A stretch of DNA of 64,000 bases, taken from NCBI GenBank assembly GCA_963575645.1, contig OY754467.1:33353108-33417107 (forward strand). Direction: 5' to 3'. The notes beneath the pieces were generated by a model. It was not told the origin of the DNA and made no database searches. It worked only from the letters and a program-made list of their open reading frames with translations. Both the position numbers and the translations under genes were made by a program. Shown piece by piece: positions 1 through 12,167 of the stretch (its first letter is position 1; each line of letters starts with the position of its first letter). Source of the stretch: Xanthostigma xanthostigma (lineage: Eukaryota > Arthropoda > Insecta > Raphidioptera > Raphidiidae).

Positions 1-596
1 TGATAGAGCCAGAGACAATACACTATACAGAGCACAAGACTTATGTGGACAATAGGTGATCACAGATGCGTCTATTTTCTGATTTTCTGATAGACTGACA
101 GATTACAGAAGATGGTGGTTGAACGTGATAAACAAGAGAGATAAACGGATAAACTCTATGGATAAAACCTACAGAGGTTATGTTTATAATTTAAATTTAG
201 TGTGAATTGAAATTAGACATAGGACAATTCTGACTACAATTATTAGTTAATTTTAATTTGTTGCCAATATCCCTAGCTGCCGAACTGTACTTTTAAAAAG
301 AGATACACAAATACAATCTTTTGAAGCAAAAGTGAAACGAAATAGTGCATAATACGATGGGTATACAATGTGCTTTATAAAATGGTAAATAAGTAATGGT
401 GACACTTTTCTATTAAAAATAAAAAAATTAGTTCTTTGAGTGTAGAAAATATGACTTAAAAATAAGAAATTGCACTATGTACATTGTTAATTAATTGTGT
501 GTGCGAAACTGAGCTTTGAAACTAATATGTAGCTGATAAAATAAAATATATCGTGTGTTCCTTTGGTCCTGAGACAATAAAAATATACAATTAAAA
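1..596 (+). other. Upstream region and probable 5' UTR of the Jarid2-like gene
   Basis: This AT-rich stretch precedes the first Jarid2 ATG. I see no conserved coding sequence, clear TATA/initiator pair or repeat. Because the first coding exon is very short, this region probably holds the 5' UTR and promoter-proximal DNA, but the transcription start cannot be placed. Confidence 0.35.
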
Positions 597-3500
597 ATGC
601 CTGTTACAAAAAGCGACAGTAGAAGGAGAAGACGGGAGCCCGATACTATAGTAGATTGTTTGACAGACAGTCCTAAAAGGTATTTGCTTAATTTTAAAGC
701 TATTATTTGTCACGTATTAAATTGTGTATTTTATATATATATATTTTTGAATTTCAGGACAAAAGTACACGCGCAGAGAAAGTTTGCACAGGGTTGTACA
801 TTCAACAGCCCAATTATCACACCAATTAAAGAAGTCGAAAAAGAGAAAACTAAAGCTGTTGACGTGATACCCCCTGAATTAATTCCTTCAAAACGGCCGA
901 ATACAGAAGATTTTTTAACCTTTTTATGTTTCCGCGGAACGTCTATATTACCTCCGAACCTAGACTTCTTTAATACAGCTTCACAGAATGCATCGTCTAC
1001 AAGCACTATTAAAAATGAGGCCTCTGAGAAATCTCAAAATGATTCGACTGTGGCAAGTCCGAACCAGCCTGCAGACAGGCCGTTCGTTGCTTTTGGTGTT
1101 CGGAAACGCGCCGATCCATTCGTTAGTAGTAGAATGGAACGTAAGAGACGTCATGCTTTGACTGTTCAAGCATTACGAAGAAAATATCAGGACCAAAGAT
1201 TAGCTAAAATTCGAGCCATTGCTGTGAGTAAAATAGGTCAAAGTTCAAGACCGCCTAGTAAAAGTTTTATTTGCACTCGATCTTCTATACGTAATCAGCA
1301 AGTGAAAAAAAAACCAATTGTAAAACAATCGCCTTCAACTATTACGAAACGTCAAATAATTATAAAACGTAGAATGTGTTTGAGAAGCGGTGGGAGATTG
1401 AATCCCAGAGAAATTATGAAGCCGACTAGAAGAAAAGTAGCGCCTAAAAAAGAAAAGGCTGGTAAGAAAAAGACTGAAACGGAATCTGAATACTCGTCTG
1501 ATGATGATCAGCCATTGGTAAAAACAATCAGCAAATTAAAATCCAGTAAAAAACCCGCTACCGGTAAAATTGCGAAAAAATCAGCTAACGTTGTAAAACC
1601 GGCACTCACTCAGAGGTCCACTCGTTCTCATCCGATAGAACAGACAGTTTCTCAGAGGCCGACAAGAAAAACAAAAGAAGCCGCTGCACTTTATATGGAG
1701 CTCTTAGGTCGAAAGCTTGTTTCAGAAGCAGAAGCAGATGATGATAATATGTCGATCGATAGCTTTCCTGAGCTGCCCAACGTTAGGCGTGCTGAGCAAC
1801 GCGAAAATGAAATTAAAGCGCAGTCGAAATTGAAAAGAGAAAACAAAATAGTCACGCGAAATAGTTCGGAAATAAAAACGAAAAACAATCAAACTACGAG
1901 AAACAAAATTAGGGATGCTAGTGAAATTAAAACAAGAGAAGCGACTAAAAAAGAAACTAGAGCAAGAGAAATTATGAAAAGAGAAGATAAAAAATCAAAA
2001 GAAATAAATGTGGTAGAAAGAAAAATCAAAGAGATAAAACAGGAAGAGAAGAAAATAAAAGAAAGTACAAAAGCAGACGTTAAAAAATTAAAAGAAGTAA
2101 CAAAGCAGGAAGATAAGAAAGTAAAGGAAACTACAAAAATCGAAGATAAAAAAGTGAAAGAAATTCCAAAAATCGAAGATAAAAAAGTTAGAGAGTTAGG
2201 TAAGCTGGAAGATAAAAAAACAAAAGATACTTTAAAAACAGAAAACAAAAAAATAAGCGAGGGTTTGAAAATTGAAGACAAAAAAGTGAAAGATATTTTT
2301 AAAATGGAAGATAAAAAAATAAAAGAGACTTTAAAAATTGAAGATAAAAAAACAAAAGAGACTTTAAAAATTGAAGATAAAAAAACTAAAAATGTTTTAA
2401 AAATTGAAGAAAAGAAAGGGAAAGTTAACTTGGAAGTGGAAGATGACAAAATTAAAGAAACTTCAAAAGTAGATGATAAAAAAGTTGAAATTTCAAAAAT
2501 AGGAGATAAAAAGGTGAAAGATATTTCAAAAATAGAAGATAAAAAGATAAAAGATATTTCGAAATTTGAAGACAAAAGAGTAAAAGATATTTCGAAAATA
2601 GAAGAGAAGAAAGGAAAAAATATTTTGAAAGTAGAAGACAATAATACCAAAGATATTTTGAAAATAGAGGATAAAAAAATTAACAAGGTCGTAAAAATTG
2701 AAGATAAAAAACCGAAAGAACCAATGAAAATTGAGGATAGAAAAATACAAAAAGTTGTAAAAGGAGACAGCAAAAAAAGCAAAGAAATGATTATTGCAGA
2801 GGATAGCAATGTCATCGATCTTCCAAAATTAGGAGATAATAAACTGACAGAATTAAAAGAAACAGCGTCTAAATGTAGTTTAAAATCAAACGAATCTGTG
2901 AAAAGTAAAGATACGTCAAAAGAGAAAAACTTAAAAACGCTCGACGTAACAAAATTGAAACCTCTGAAAGGTGAAACCGATTCAAAAACTAAGGAAATCA
3001 TTAAAGCCGTTTCAGTTTCTGAGGTAGTAACAGATGTGAAAGAAATAAAAAATGTTCCGAACGCTTCTTCGCTACTTGAAAAAGAATCAATCAGTAATTC
3101 GCTGATGCCTGAAATTAGCACAAAGAAAAATTTCAGGTCGTTGTCAAAGAAACGAAAAGAACTTTCACCGTCACGAGAAATACCGATTAGTAGGCTAGAC
3201 GAAATAAATATTAGAAAATTAGAACAGTTCTTCAGCGATTCAGATGAAGAGCCTCTAGCTAGTAAAATAGTCAATTCAGAGAAAGGTGTCACGAGACCAA
3301 CCAAAAAAATATGCACCGATAAAAAGAAGACTGTAAAACCCAAAGTAAATCGAAATATATTAAATATTATCGAAAAGAACAAACCGCTTTTGCTTAAAAA
3401 AGAAGACGAAAAGTTGGAAGATTCGGTTGAAATAAAAAAAATTACAGAAAGTCTGTCTCTTTCGTCCGACGACGAAGACGAGAAGGCGTTTAGAGGTTTC

Positions 3501-6500
3501 TTGAAGACCGAGACACAGTCTAAAGTATCTCAGTTTGATTCCAAATGCGTTTTGAGCAATTTCAGTTCAAACCATTCGATGCTAGATTCGTCAGACTTGC
3601 TCTGTAAAGATATCGATCGTACTTTCGGCAAAGGAAAAGTGAACATGTCGAACGCACAAATAGAAAAGTGGTTGAACGATGCGGACGAAGAACTCAAAAA
3701 AGAAACGTTAGACAAAGATGAAATTGTAGAAATAAAAACATCCAGCACTCCTGAAATCATAAAAGAAATCGTCCCGTTACCGGAACCTCCGATAATTACG
3801 GCTGCGCCGGTCATAAAACCGGATATTCAAAGACCTCCTGCGCCTATCGAACGTCGTAGCGTATTTCAGCAGCGAAGGCCTATAATCAATAAGTCGAAAG
3901 AACGCGCTGAAAAAACACCAAACACGAGCGCGTTTTCTCCTGAAAACGAAAGTAGCGTTTACGCATTCGAAGCCGAGCCGGACTTACCCGTCAATACGCC
4001 TTTCCGTCGTCACAACAGAAGATCATCGAGCACGGCCACTTCGAAGTCGGAAGACGAAGCCGGTAAATTGGAGGACGACACCAAAAAACTAAACAAAATA
4101 AGACTGCCGACTGTATTTAAACCGGAAGCGGTAAAGCCGTCATTGAATAAAGAAGTTTCATTGACACTCTCGACCGAAGACAACGGATGTGCTTCTATTG
4201 CTGTTCAAGTGAATCTCGACGGTAACATATCGGAACAAGTCACGCTCGACGAGAGTTTGGAATGTTCGGGGCAAACGGATACCAATAACGATGGCGAAGG
4301 ACACTTATTTTACATACCCCTACAGCCGGGCAAAGAGTCGTCTTCTGACTCTCAAGTGATTCAAGGAGTTGCAGTGAAGTTGGGCACTACGAGTACGGGG
4401 GGTTCAAATCAGCGCGTGATAATGCAAGCCAAACTTGTGACAAAACCGAGCACGAGTCAAGGATTCATTCCCGCCAATAGGAGCCTGCTGCCCGTTCAGA
4501 CTAAAAGTAGTTCGGCAACGATGTATCCACCGGTTGGGACGGTGCAGCCGTTTCGCACTAAACCTATCGAAACGAAACAACCTCCGAGAGCGGACAGTCG
4601 TTTCATGAGCGATACGTCTCAATCGAGCGACGACATTAAATCGGATAAATTTAAATTCGTACCGACTTCGCCGAGCGCGTCTTCGTCCTCCAGCGCGAGA
4701 TTAAACAAAAAACCACCGAAACCGAAACCTCGTTATTTAGAACCATGCACTGCGACGATTACGTCGCAGTTCCCGAGCTCAAACGGTCCTGCGCAAATGG
4801 TCGAGGCGCCGACGTTTCACCCGACCGAACGCGAATTCCAAGATCCGCTCGAGTACATCGATAAAATTAGATCGATGGCCGAAGGATTTGGTCTGTGCAG
4901 GATCGTACCCCCTACGGGTTTTAAGCCAGACTGTAAAGTTAGCGATGACATGCGATTCACGGCTTACAATCAGTACGTACACAAGATGCTGCATAGATGG
5001 GGTCCTAATTCTAGAGAACTTACGGCTATCAGAAAATATTTAGCAACACAAAATATCACTTTGGCACAAGCTCCATGGGTAAGATGGAATTTTATAATTT
5101 TTATAAATCAATCATAGACTTGATAGAGCCAATTTTTACAGGCCAGAACCGACCAACTTCAATAATGTTAACTCTATAGAGTTTTTCGTTTTAGAGTTTT
5201 TACTAAAAACCTGATTGTCTTATGACCACAGGTGTATCACTATTTTTAATTTAACTCGATTTTTAAATTACATTTTTTTTTAATTAGATTGGAGGAATGG
5301 AAGTGGACCTGCCAAGACTGTATCAATCTGTGCAATCATTGGGCGGTTTGAAAGAAGTAATAGAAAAGAAGAAATGGCCAAAAGTTGCGGAAATAATGCG
5401 AATACCAAAATCGGCACAGGATCGGTTAACTAAATTAGATGATATTTATTGTAAATATTTATTACCGTACGACACGTTATCGCACGATGAGAGACAAAAG
5501 TTACTCGACGACGTAGATGTGGAATGGGAAAAGAAGAAAATCGCAAATTCGCAGTCTTTGACTTCGGACAATTTCGAAGAAGAAAACGAAGATACCGACG
5601 CGAATGAATGCATAGTGCGAGGCCGTAGCATGGCCCTAAACGCATTCTATCGCATAGCGAGGAACACGATGAGTATGTTCTTCCGTAGCACCGAACCGTC
5701 GGTTGCCGAAGTCGAACAAGAATTTTGGAAACACGTGAACGAGCGTACCAATCATCTGTGTGTTCATTCCGGTTCTATCGAGACGGGAGGTTATGGATAC
5801 GGATTCGCATGCACGAAAAATAGTCCGTTCGCCCGTCACCCGTGGAATCTCAAAGTGTTAACGAACAACAGTAGCTCAATATTACGTTCGATGGGTCCTA
5901 TAATGGGCGTCACGGTTCCGACTCTACACGTCGGCATGGTATTCAGCGCGTGCTGTTGGTACAGAGATCCTCACGGCCTTCCGTGGCTCGAATATTTACA
6001 CACGGGCGCCAATAAAGTATGGTACGGAATACCGGACTCTTTGAACACCGCTTTTCGACAGACGCTGAACAAAGTAGTTCCGAATTTGTGCCGGCAAACG
6101 AACGTTTGGCTCCCGTCCGATACGGCCATGGTTCCGCCGAGCCTGCTGGTCAGTAACAATGTTTCTTTGTGTCGTACCGTTCAAGAGCCCGGTCAGTACA
6201 TTGTCATCTTTCCGAAAGCGTTCACGTCCAGTCTGTGCACCGGCTACACGGTCTCTGAAAGTGTATTCTTTGCTCAAGCGAATTGGCTCGAAAATGCAGA
6301 AAATGTTTTTAAGGAACTGCGAGAAAGCAGCGAGCCTTCGATGTTTTCGTTAGAGCGTCTATTGTTGAGTATAGCGGTGGATCCACGATGCAATTTAGAC
6401 GTGATGAGACGAGTCTTGCCCGGGGTACAAAACATCAGGGATAGAGAAACTGTGGACAGAGATAAATTAAAGCAACTAGGTTTAGTTACGACAGAACGAC

Positions 6501-6793
6501 TACCGCAGTCGAATAGAAAGAAGAAGAAAGCCGATACGGATGGGGAATATCTATGCGAAGTCTGTAGAAGCAACTTGTACGTATCTCTCGTAACCGAAAT
6601 AAATGATGACGATGTTTATTGCTTACAACACGCGGCCGAGCATTTGTCGAGTAATAAGATATCGAGAGATAACTGTAAATTAATGTATTCGTACACAGAA
6701 GAAGAACTGAATGAAATCGTCGATAAATTGATCAGTGCAATTGAAAATAAAAGTCAAAAGAAATGTGGCAAATCGAATGTTCAGGCTTCCTAA
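597..6793 (+). CDS. Jarid2: Jarid2-like protein (Jumonji/ARID domain-containing PRC2 accessory subunit)
   Basis: Predicted coding exons are 597-679, 758-5078 and 5288-6793, joined at GT-AG sites in phases 2 and 0, giving about 1969 residues. Near the N-terminus (about residues 33-39) is AQRKFAQ, followed by an NSPxxTPxK-like stretch, matching the conserved JARID2 N-terminal block. Residues about 370-720 are a Lys/Glu-rich repeat. A JmjN domain lies near 1380-1420 (FQDPLEYIDKIR). An ARID spans the second intron (about 1425-1550, with LYQSVQSLGGL after the junction). JmjC is near 1650-1800, and a C5HC2 zinc finger ends the protein (CEVC...CLQH). The active-site His-x-Asp/Glu is replaced (CCWYRDPHG) and the distal His is absent (SSLCTGYTVSE), as in known JARID2, so no demethylase activity is expected. 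By family knowledge it recruits and modulates PRC2 in the nucleus. It is longer than vertebrate JARID2. The upstream start was chosen because the small exon splices in frame to the conserved block. Confidence 0.93.
680..757 (+). other. Short in-frame intron 1 of Jarid2
   Basis: A 78-bp intron is inferred from GTATTT after codons for SPK and TTTCAG before GACAAAA. It is AT-rich with a TA run near the acceptor. Its length is a multiple of three with no stop codon, so the open frame reads through and would add a hydrophobic 26-residue insert. That insert is out of character for a basic nuclear protein and interrupts the conserved block, so removal by splicing is inferred. Confidence 0.75.
5079..5287 (+). 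other. Intron 2 of Jarid2, splitting the ARID domain
   Basis: This 209-bp intron has donor GTAAGA and acceptor AATTAG after a T-rich tract. An in-frame stop follows soon after the donor. The ARID reads continuously across the splice (...APW / IGGMEVDLPRLYQS), which fixes the junction in phase 0. Confidence 0.9.
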
Positions 6794-6878
6794 AAAGGTC
6801 ACGCAAGTTTTAACTTTGCTATTTTGGTACAAAGTCGGTCTGCAAAATTCCAAATAGATTTGGAGGTGTTTTTATTTG
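6794..6878 (+). other. Start of Jarid2 3' UTR
   Basis: Non-coding sequence directly after the stop codon and before the first repeat. Candidate AATAAA poly(A) signals occur only further on, for example at 7415-7420, so the 3' UTR may run through the two repeats between 6879 and 7338. The true cleavage site cannot be read from the sequence. Confidence 0.4.
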
Positions 6879-7013
6879 GTAAATAGTATATTTCACCACA
6901 AGGGCCGAAAGTTTGATATTCTTACACTGCGCGCCATGATGCTCGAGGTGAATCCGAGGGCATCATGACGCGCAGTGCAAGGATATCAAACTTTTGACCA
7001 GTGTGGTGTATTC
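6879..7013. repeat. Palindromic hairpin element, copy 1
   Basis: Imperfect inverted repeat with arms of roughly 60 bp around a short centre (about 6946-6957). The left arm carries CACCACAAGGGCCGAAAGTT and GCGCGCCATGATG; the complement follows on the right. A second copy lies at 40380-40490. In both places it directly abuts sequence beginning TTCTTCATACC. Confidence 0.8.
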
Positions 7014-7018
7014 TATTT

Positions 7019-7338
7019 TCTTCATACCCCGGTCGTAAGTACGCTTATTAAATACATTAATTAATTACTTATTAATTAAACAAAAACACAGATAAATTCC
7101 AAGCAAGCAGCTTTGAGGTTATATGTAAAAACACGAATGACAGCTGTTAGCGACTATTAGCTAAAGTGTTATTGGGTTGCTATGGAAACGACATCTAAAC
7201 AGTTGATAGATTATTTTTACTTTACTGCTGCCCGAACGTACGTACTTCCCGCATCAGTGTGTGTAATCCCACCTTGCGCAAATGTTAGACTTTCAATTGA
7301 TGCCGAAAGTATGTACTTTTGATCGGGGTATGAAGAAA
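7019..7338. mobile_element. Small inverted-repeat element (MITE), copy 1
   Basis: Begins TTCTTCATACCCCG and ends CGGGGTATGAAGAA, a 14-bp terminal inverted repeat, about 320 bp apart with no coding capacity. A truncated copy follows the second hairpin at about 40493-40775, so hairpin and element may be one composite unit. I could not settle a target-site duplication or superfamily. Confidence 0.65.
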
Positions 7339-8513
7339 ATATAACGGCAAAGTTATGTGATCCAAATTTAATATTTTCTCAACTTGATACTGCTTCAGTT
7401 TTTTATCATTTGTAAATAAATGTAAATTTTAAATGTGATTTGTTCAATTTAGTAGATGCTGTATTGCGTTATAATATTACGTGTATAATTTTATTGAAAT
7501 TAAAATTATCGATGTATGAAAAAAGTCTGATATTTAAACATGTCAAGTTTTGAAAATATTGTTAGTCGTATTAAAATATATTAATTGAATTAATGGATGT
7601 GTTCAGCGTAATTTAACGCCAGAAAGATTTGATCCTTTTAAAAGCTGATAAAAAGTTAATAAAATTTTTGTAGGAATTTATATTTACTGTAAGCGTTGAA
7701 TATCATTTATCGTATCAGTATATTAATTATAGTAGGCAAATTTTAATCGATTTCTCTTTTATTTCATATAACCGATTGTAAAACGAATATATCTATAAAA
7801 TTATGAAGTTGTTTACACGTTACAAAACCTGCTGGCAGGCTATTTAGTACCAAATAATATTTTTTTTACGTTTTATAAAATTAGGGTTGCCACCCATACC
7901 CTAAAATGAAAAATATTTCCATAACGAATTTTCCAGTTAAAATTTTAATGCATTTTTCTAGTTTTCCATAGTGAATTTTCAATACAATATTTTGTTAACC
8001 TAAATATTTAAAATTTCCGTCTATAATCACATACTAAATGTAAGTTATTTAAAAAAATTATGCAAATTACCAATTGTTTGTTCTTACTCCCGTCAGAAAG
8101 TTCGGATTATAGTCGTACAGTTGACTGCTTTGATTGAGTTTTTTCACGGTTTTCCTATTATTTTTTAAAGGTGGCAATGCTAGTAAGAACTCAATGAAAA
8201 TGTATTAAATCTGTACTTAGTGTGCTCTTTTGTTTGCTTAACGACTTTAAGAGTAGATAACCTTTAGCTTCATTTTTTTTACTATGTACATTGAAAGTGC
8301 AACATTACATACTTATTTTCGAGTACGAAAATCGGCTTTTGCACGCCAGTGACAAAAAATAAGAGTCACGTATGCAATAAAATTCTTTTTCGGGTCGAAA
8401 TAGGCGCTATCGTACTCGATCGTTGTAAAGAATATCAGACATCTCGCCTAACCTGCAATATTCAATTACGGTGTTTTTTTTAACGTCGTTCTTTCAATGC
8501 GCTTATGACACAA
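7339..8513. other. Gene-free AT-rich spacer
   Basis: Between the 7-kb repeats and the 8.5-kb palindrome I see no conserved coding sequence or clear repeat. It includes candidate poly(A) motifs (AATAAA at 7415 and near 7660) that could serve Jarid2. Confidence 0.4.
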
Positions 8514-8668
8514 TGTAGCTCTGTTCCAACTTCTTTGCGAACGGTAACAGAATCGTCAGTAATGCGCAGTAGCTCAAAGACCGATACTTAAACAGTTTAG
8601 TTTTAGCTACTGCGCATGGCTGTGACGGTTCTGTTACCGTTCGCAGAGAGGTTAGAGAAGAGCTAATG
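8514..8668. mobile_element. Palindromic MITE, family also in the LITAF intron
   Basis: Inverted repeat of about 155 bp. It opens GTAGCTCTGTTCCAAC, runs through GCGAACGGTAACAG and GCGCAGTAGCTCAAAG, then returns in complement. A closely related copy lies at 21374-21522 and a partial relative near 15864-15945. It has no coding capacity and probably folds into a long hairpin. Confidence 0.75.
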
Positions 8669-8759
8669 TATTGTGTGTAGCTCGGGCGGAATTGGAGATT
8701 GTGACTCATGTGAGCACTCGTTCGCGATCACCAACTTTCCACCCTGTTGCACAATAAGA

Positions 8760-9307
8760 GTATGTTATACAGATTGTATCAAATCAAAACGGTCCATAGG
8801 ACATTCTGTGTGTACGATATTATATAAAGCACTAAAGCAGTAAGTAAGAATGAGATAAATTATCGCTAATAGTTACTGTGGTTACGTAAATAAATAATTA
8901 CGTACACTGTAAATCTTTTTACCAATTTATCAATTAAAACAACTAAACCGCAATATTAATTCGTATTTTTATTTATATCTGGTACAATAGTTTTAACAAT
9001 ACTTTTAATAATTAATTTATTAAATGTTCAAAAAGACCTCCACGTTCTGCCAAACAATATCCTAATCGATTATAATAAATAGCCATTTTATCAATAATTT
9101 CACTAGTGAATACTGACATTTGATAAAATTGTGATTTTTACTGTAGAAAGCAAAGACGATACTATCCGATTGTATAACCACAGTATCTATTAGCGATAAT
9201 TTATCTCATTCTTACTTACTGCTTTAGTGCTTTATATAATATCGTCTCTGTCTTACACACAGAATGTTCTATGGACCGTTTTGATTTGATACAATCTATA
9301 TAATATG
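8760..9307. mobile_element. MITE with ~120-bp terminal inverted repeats
   Basis: Arms at about 8760-8880 and 9179-9307 are reverse complements. Shared landmarks are CAGATTGTATCAAATC or its near match, AACGGTCCATAG, and TAAGAATGAGATAAATTATC. The ~300-bp centre is AT-rich and non-coding. End points are approximate and the superfamily is not clear. Confidence 0.8.
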
Positions 9308-10390
9308 TTCTAAAAATGTTAAATGTGGGGAACCTGAGTTGTATACTTATTAAATTTAGTAACAGAATTGGACCAAAGAAATTATAAAAAAAAAAATGAC
9401 ATATCCTCGGCAAGTGTAAATTGGTCCACGATTATTTAAAACGTTTGGTTTATTTTTTACGAATTTACGTATTTTTTTTAGTCAATGAACTACATACTTA
9501 TAAAATCTATACAAGTGTTGTCAATGTATTTTTTTTTTGTTTCAATCGTTTACCATTTCAATTTTAATAGTTGTAAAGAATGGGAGAACACGACACGTTG
9601 GTATTCGTAAAATTTTATCGTGTCAATTTTCTGGTTAGTTCTTAGTTAAAGACTTCACGCTATACCTAACGAAACCTATTCTTGACTTCATGTCAGTTTA
9701 TGTTGCTAACATCTTTCAACTTTAACTTGAGGTTGTAATATGATTATACCGGTACGTGAAGTGATTACACGATATAGAGAATTTTATGAACACTCAACGA
9801 TATTTGATATATAGTTTAAATATTATGTCTGTAAATGTTATCATCTGAAAAAAAAAAAACTGAAAACGGGCATTCTTTTAATTCAGTATCTACTGTATCG
9901 TAACCGTTTACCAATATATGTATCTATGTAAATCAATTTATAGGTGAATTACTTAATTTTTGCAGTGGTTTTAAAATAGTATTTATTTTTAGATTATAAT
10001 TAAACACAGTGCTTACATAGATAGTGATTTTTTTATTATTTATAATATTAAATAAACTAATATAAATATATGTGTGATTTTAAACAAACAATTTGTATTA
10101 ATTTTTTATTCCTTGGTCCAAAAAAAATATATTTCAATTTTTTAATTCTAGTTTCACTTTGTTTAGAATGTTTTGTTCACCGGGAATGTTTGATTATATT
10201 CTCCTTTTAAATGCTGGTAATGGTTAAGTAACTACAACGCAGCTCATATTATGGCTACTTTTTAAAAACAATATTATAGTGCGAGATCTGGTATTAGAAA
10301 TATATACTCTGATGACAAAGATTATATATTAGATAATATATATACATTGATAAATCGCACACAGGTTGCCTAGCTATATTATGGCGTACC
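9308..10390. other. Gene-free AT-rich spacer
   Basis: I see no conserved protein similarity, RNA gene or strong repeat structure here; poly-A/T runs are frequent. Confidence 0.4.
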
Positions 10391-10715
10391 GATGCTGTTA
10401 AATTAAATAAATTCTAATTAAATTTTTTGGATAAACTTCCCCGATTTGTTAATCATAAAAACTAAGATGAGAGAATATGACACAAATAAAATGTTAACAA
10501 AAATAAACTCAATGTATACAGAACACGACTATTTACAAGGTATGTTTAACAGTTCATGTAGATGATCTATATTTATATATGTATAGAATCAATGGTATAT
10601 TCCAATTATTACTTGTGTCATATTCTCTTATTGTAGACTCGATTTTTATGATTCACAAATCGGGGAAATTGATCCAAAAAAGTTAATTATAGAATTTATC
10701 TAATTTAGCAGCATC
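10391..10715. mobile_element. MITE with ~100-bp inverted arms
   Basis: Arms at 10391-10488 and about 10611-10715 are imperfect reverse complements. They begin GATGCTGTTAAATTA and return as TAATTTAGCAGCATC, with shared CCCCGATTTGT and AGAATATGACAC segments. The core of about 120 bp is non-coding. Mismatches between arms indicate an older insertion. Confidence 0.75.
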
Positions 10716-11087
10716 AGGAATTCGATATAGGATTCATGTTAGATTCTATGGGCACACGGTATCACATACAATAGGTGCAATACCTGTTTAACAAGTTGAC
10801 TGCCAATCGAAGTGAATCACTCTGAGTAATTTTCAGGGGCGCATGGGCCAACGGGGATTTCGGGAGTTATTTCGGTAGGCCGATTGTCTATATTAGTTCA
10901 TATTTCTTTTTGGTTTACTAGAATTATTTGATTTCTACTTTGTAAGATGTAAGATATTGGTTATCAGATATAATTCTAATGTAAAATCATATACTTTTAT
11001 TCTATACTGAGCACAGGAATAAAATCACAATCGAACTATTAGGGTGCAAACATATACTTCTGTCTTTTTTACGCCGTAAGCACTGGC

Positions 11088-11179
11088 GTATCCAGGCGAT
11101 CAAAACAAGCACGGGGGACCTGGCTTAAGAAATTTCTAATTTGCCCCCTCCTGGGCCAAAAGCTGGGTACGCCCATGCT
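11088..11179. mobile_element. Possible remnant of a small hAT-like element
   Basis: The segment starts CACTGGCGTATCCAG and ends CTGGGTACGCCCATG. The inverted ends match at about 12 of 15 positions and resemble hAT-type termini with a GC-rich interior. No convincing 8-bp target duplication is visible, so this is tentative. Confidence 0.35.
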
Positions 11180-11547
11180 AACGTCATAGAAAAAGACAAA
11201 GTTTTTGAAACAGAGATACTTTATTCAGATTGAATGCAAGCGAGTACACCAATCAATTCTATCATCGGAGAAATCAGGGAATTACATTAAAGAAAGAGAC
11301 GCAGGTATATTTTTGATACGCTATGTTGCGTTCACTCACCGCACATTGAGTAGATAGGCAATGGCCAACGATTCATATAGTTAATTAATCGATATATGAG
11401 TAAAATTAATTATGCCTTTGTTATAATCCTCACAACTGTAAATTATAATTTATGTACCTAAGTTATTATTTTTTTATTGGGAGCAAAAGCTCACTTTGCA
11501 GAGGGCGGCGAGAACTAGCGCCAGCCCTCTGTATATAAAAAATACTA

Positions 11548-12167
11548 CAGTAAACCCTCGTTAACACGAACACGGTTAACACGAATTTCGGTTTAACGCG
11601 AACAAAAATTTGCTCTCGACAATGGTCACATAAGCTTTAATGTAATTATATTCGGTTAACACGAACCCTCGTTAATACGAACTTCGAACAACTTTTTCGT
11701 CCCTTCACGGTTAATTATCGGATAATACGAACTACAAAAATTCTCAAATCATATATTTTGATCATTTTGGTCAATGAATATACAATACAACTAAAAGAAA
11801 ATATTCGCTTAAGGGATTACAAAAGTAATTAACTCACATTCTAAAAATAGACAAAGGACTGAGAGATTAAAAATTCATTCGAAATCCTATAAATAGAAAC
11901 ATACCTCAAAATGTTTCCCCTCTTATTTATTGAAATGTATTTTGTAAACAAATAAAAACAAACTTTCAAACTCAGATAATATTTAAGAACAATTAATGTT
12001 ATTAGATAATTTATAATAAATAATTATTCAATGTTTACTTAAAATAAATCATGATTTGACACTTAAAAAATGACTGTATTTTATGCCATACTCGGTTTAC
12101 ACGAACTCCCACATAACACGAACTTTTTGCCTGATTTTTACGAGTTCGTGTTAACGAGGTTTTACTG
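11548..12167. mobile_element. Non-autonomous pogo/Tigger-like (Tc1/mariner superfamily) MITE
   Basis: The element starts CAGTAAACCCTCGTTAACAC and ends with the complement of CAGTAAAACCTCGTTAACAC. It is flanked on both sides by TA, the target duplication expected for Tc1/mariner-type insertion. Sub-terminal copies of TTAACACGAA and GTTCGTGTTA recur inside both ends. About 620 bp with no transposase frame, so it would have needed an enzyme in trans. Confidence 0.85.

Noticed and set aside
1889-3382. 497-codon minus-strand frame opposite Jarid2
   Set aside because: It is the antisense of the Lys/Glu repeat and following coding sequence, giving a Ser/Phe/Leu-rich repeat; low-complexity shadow of the real gene.
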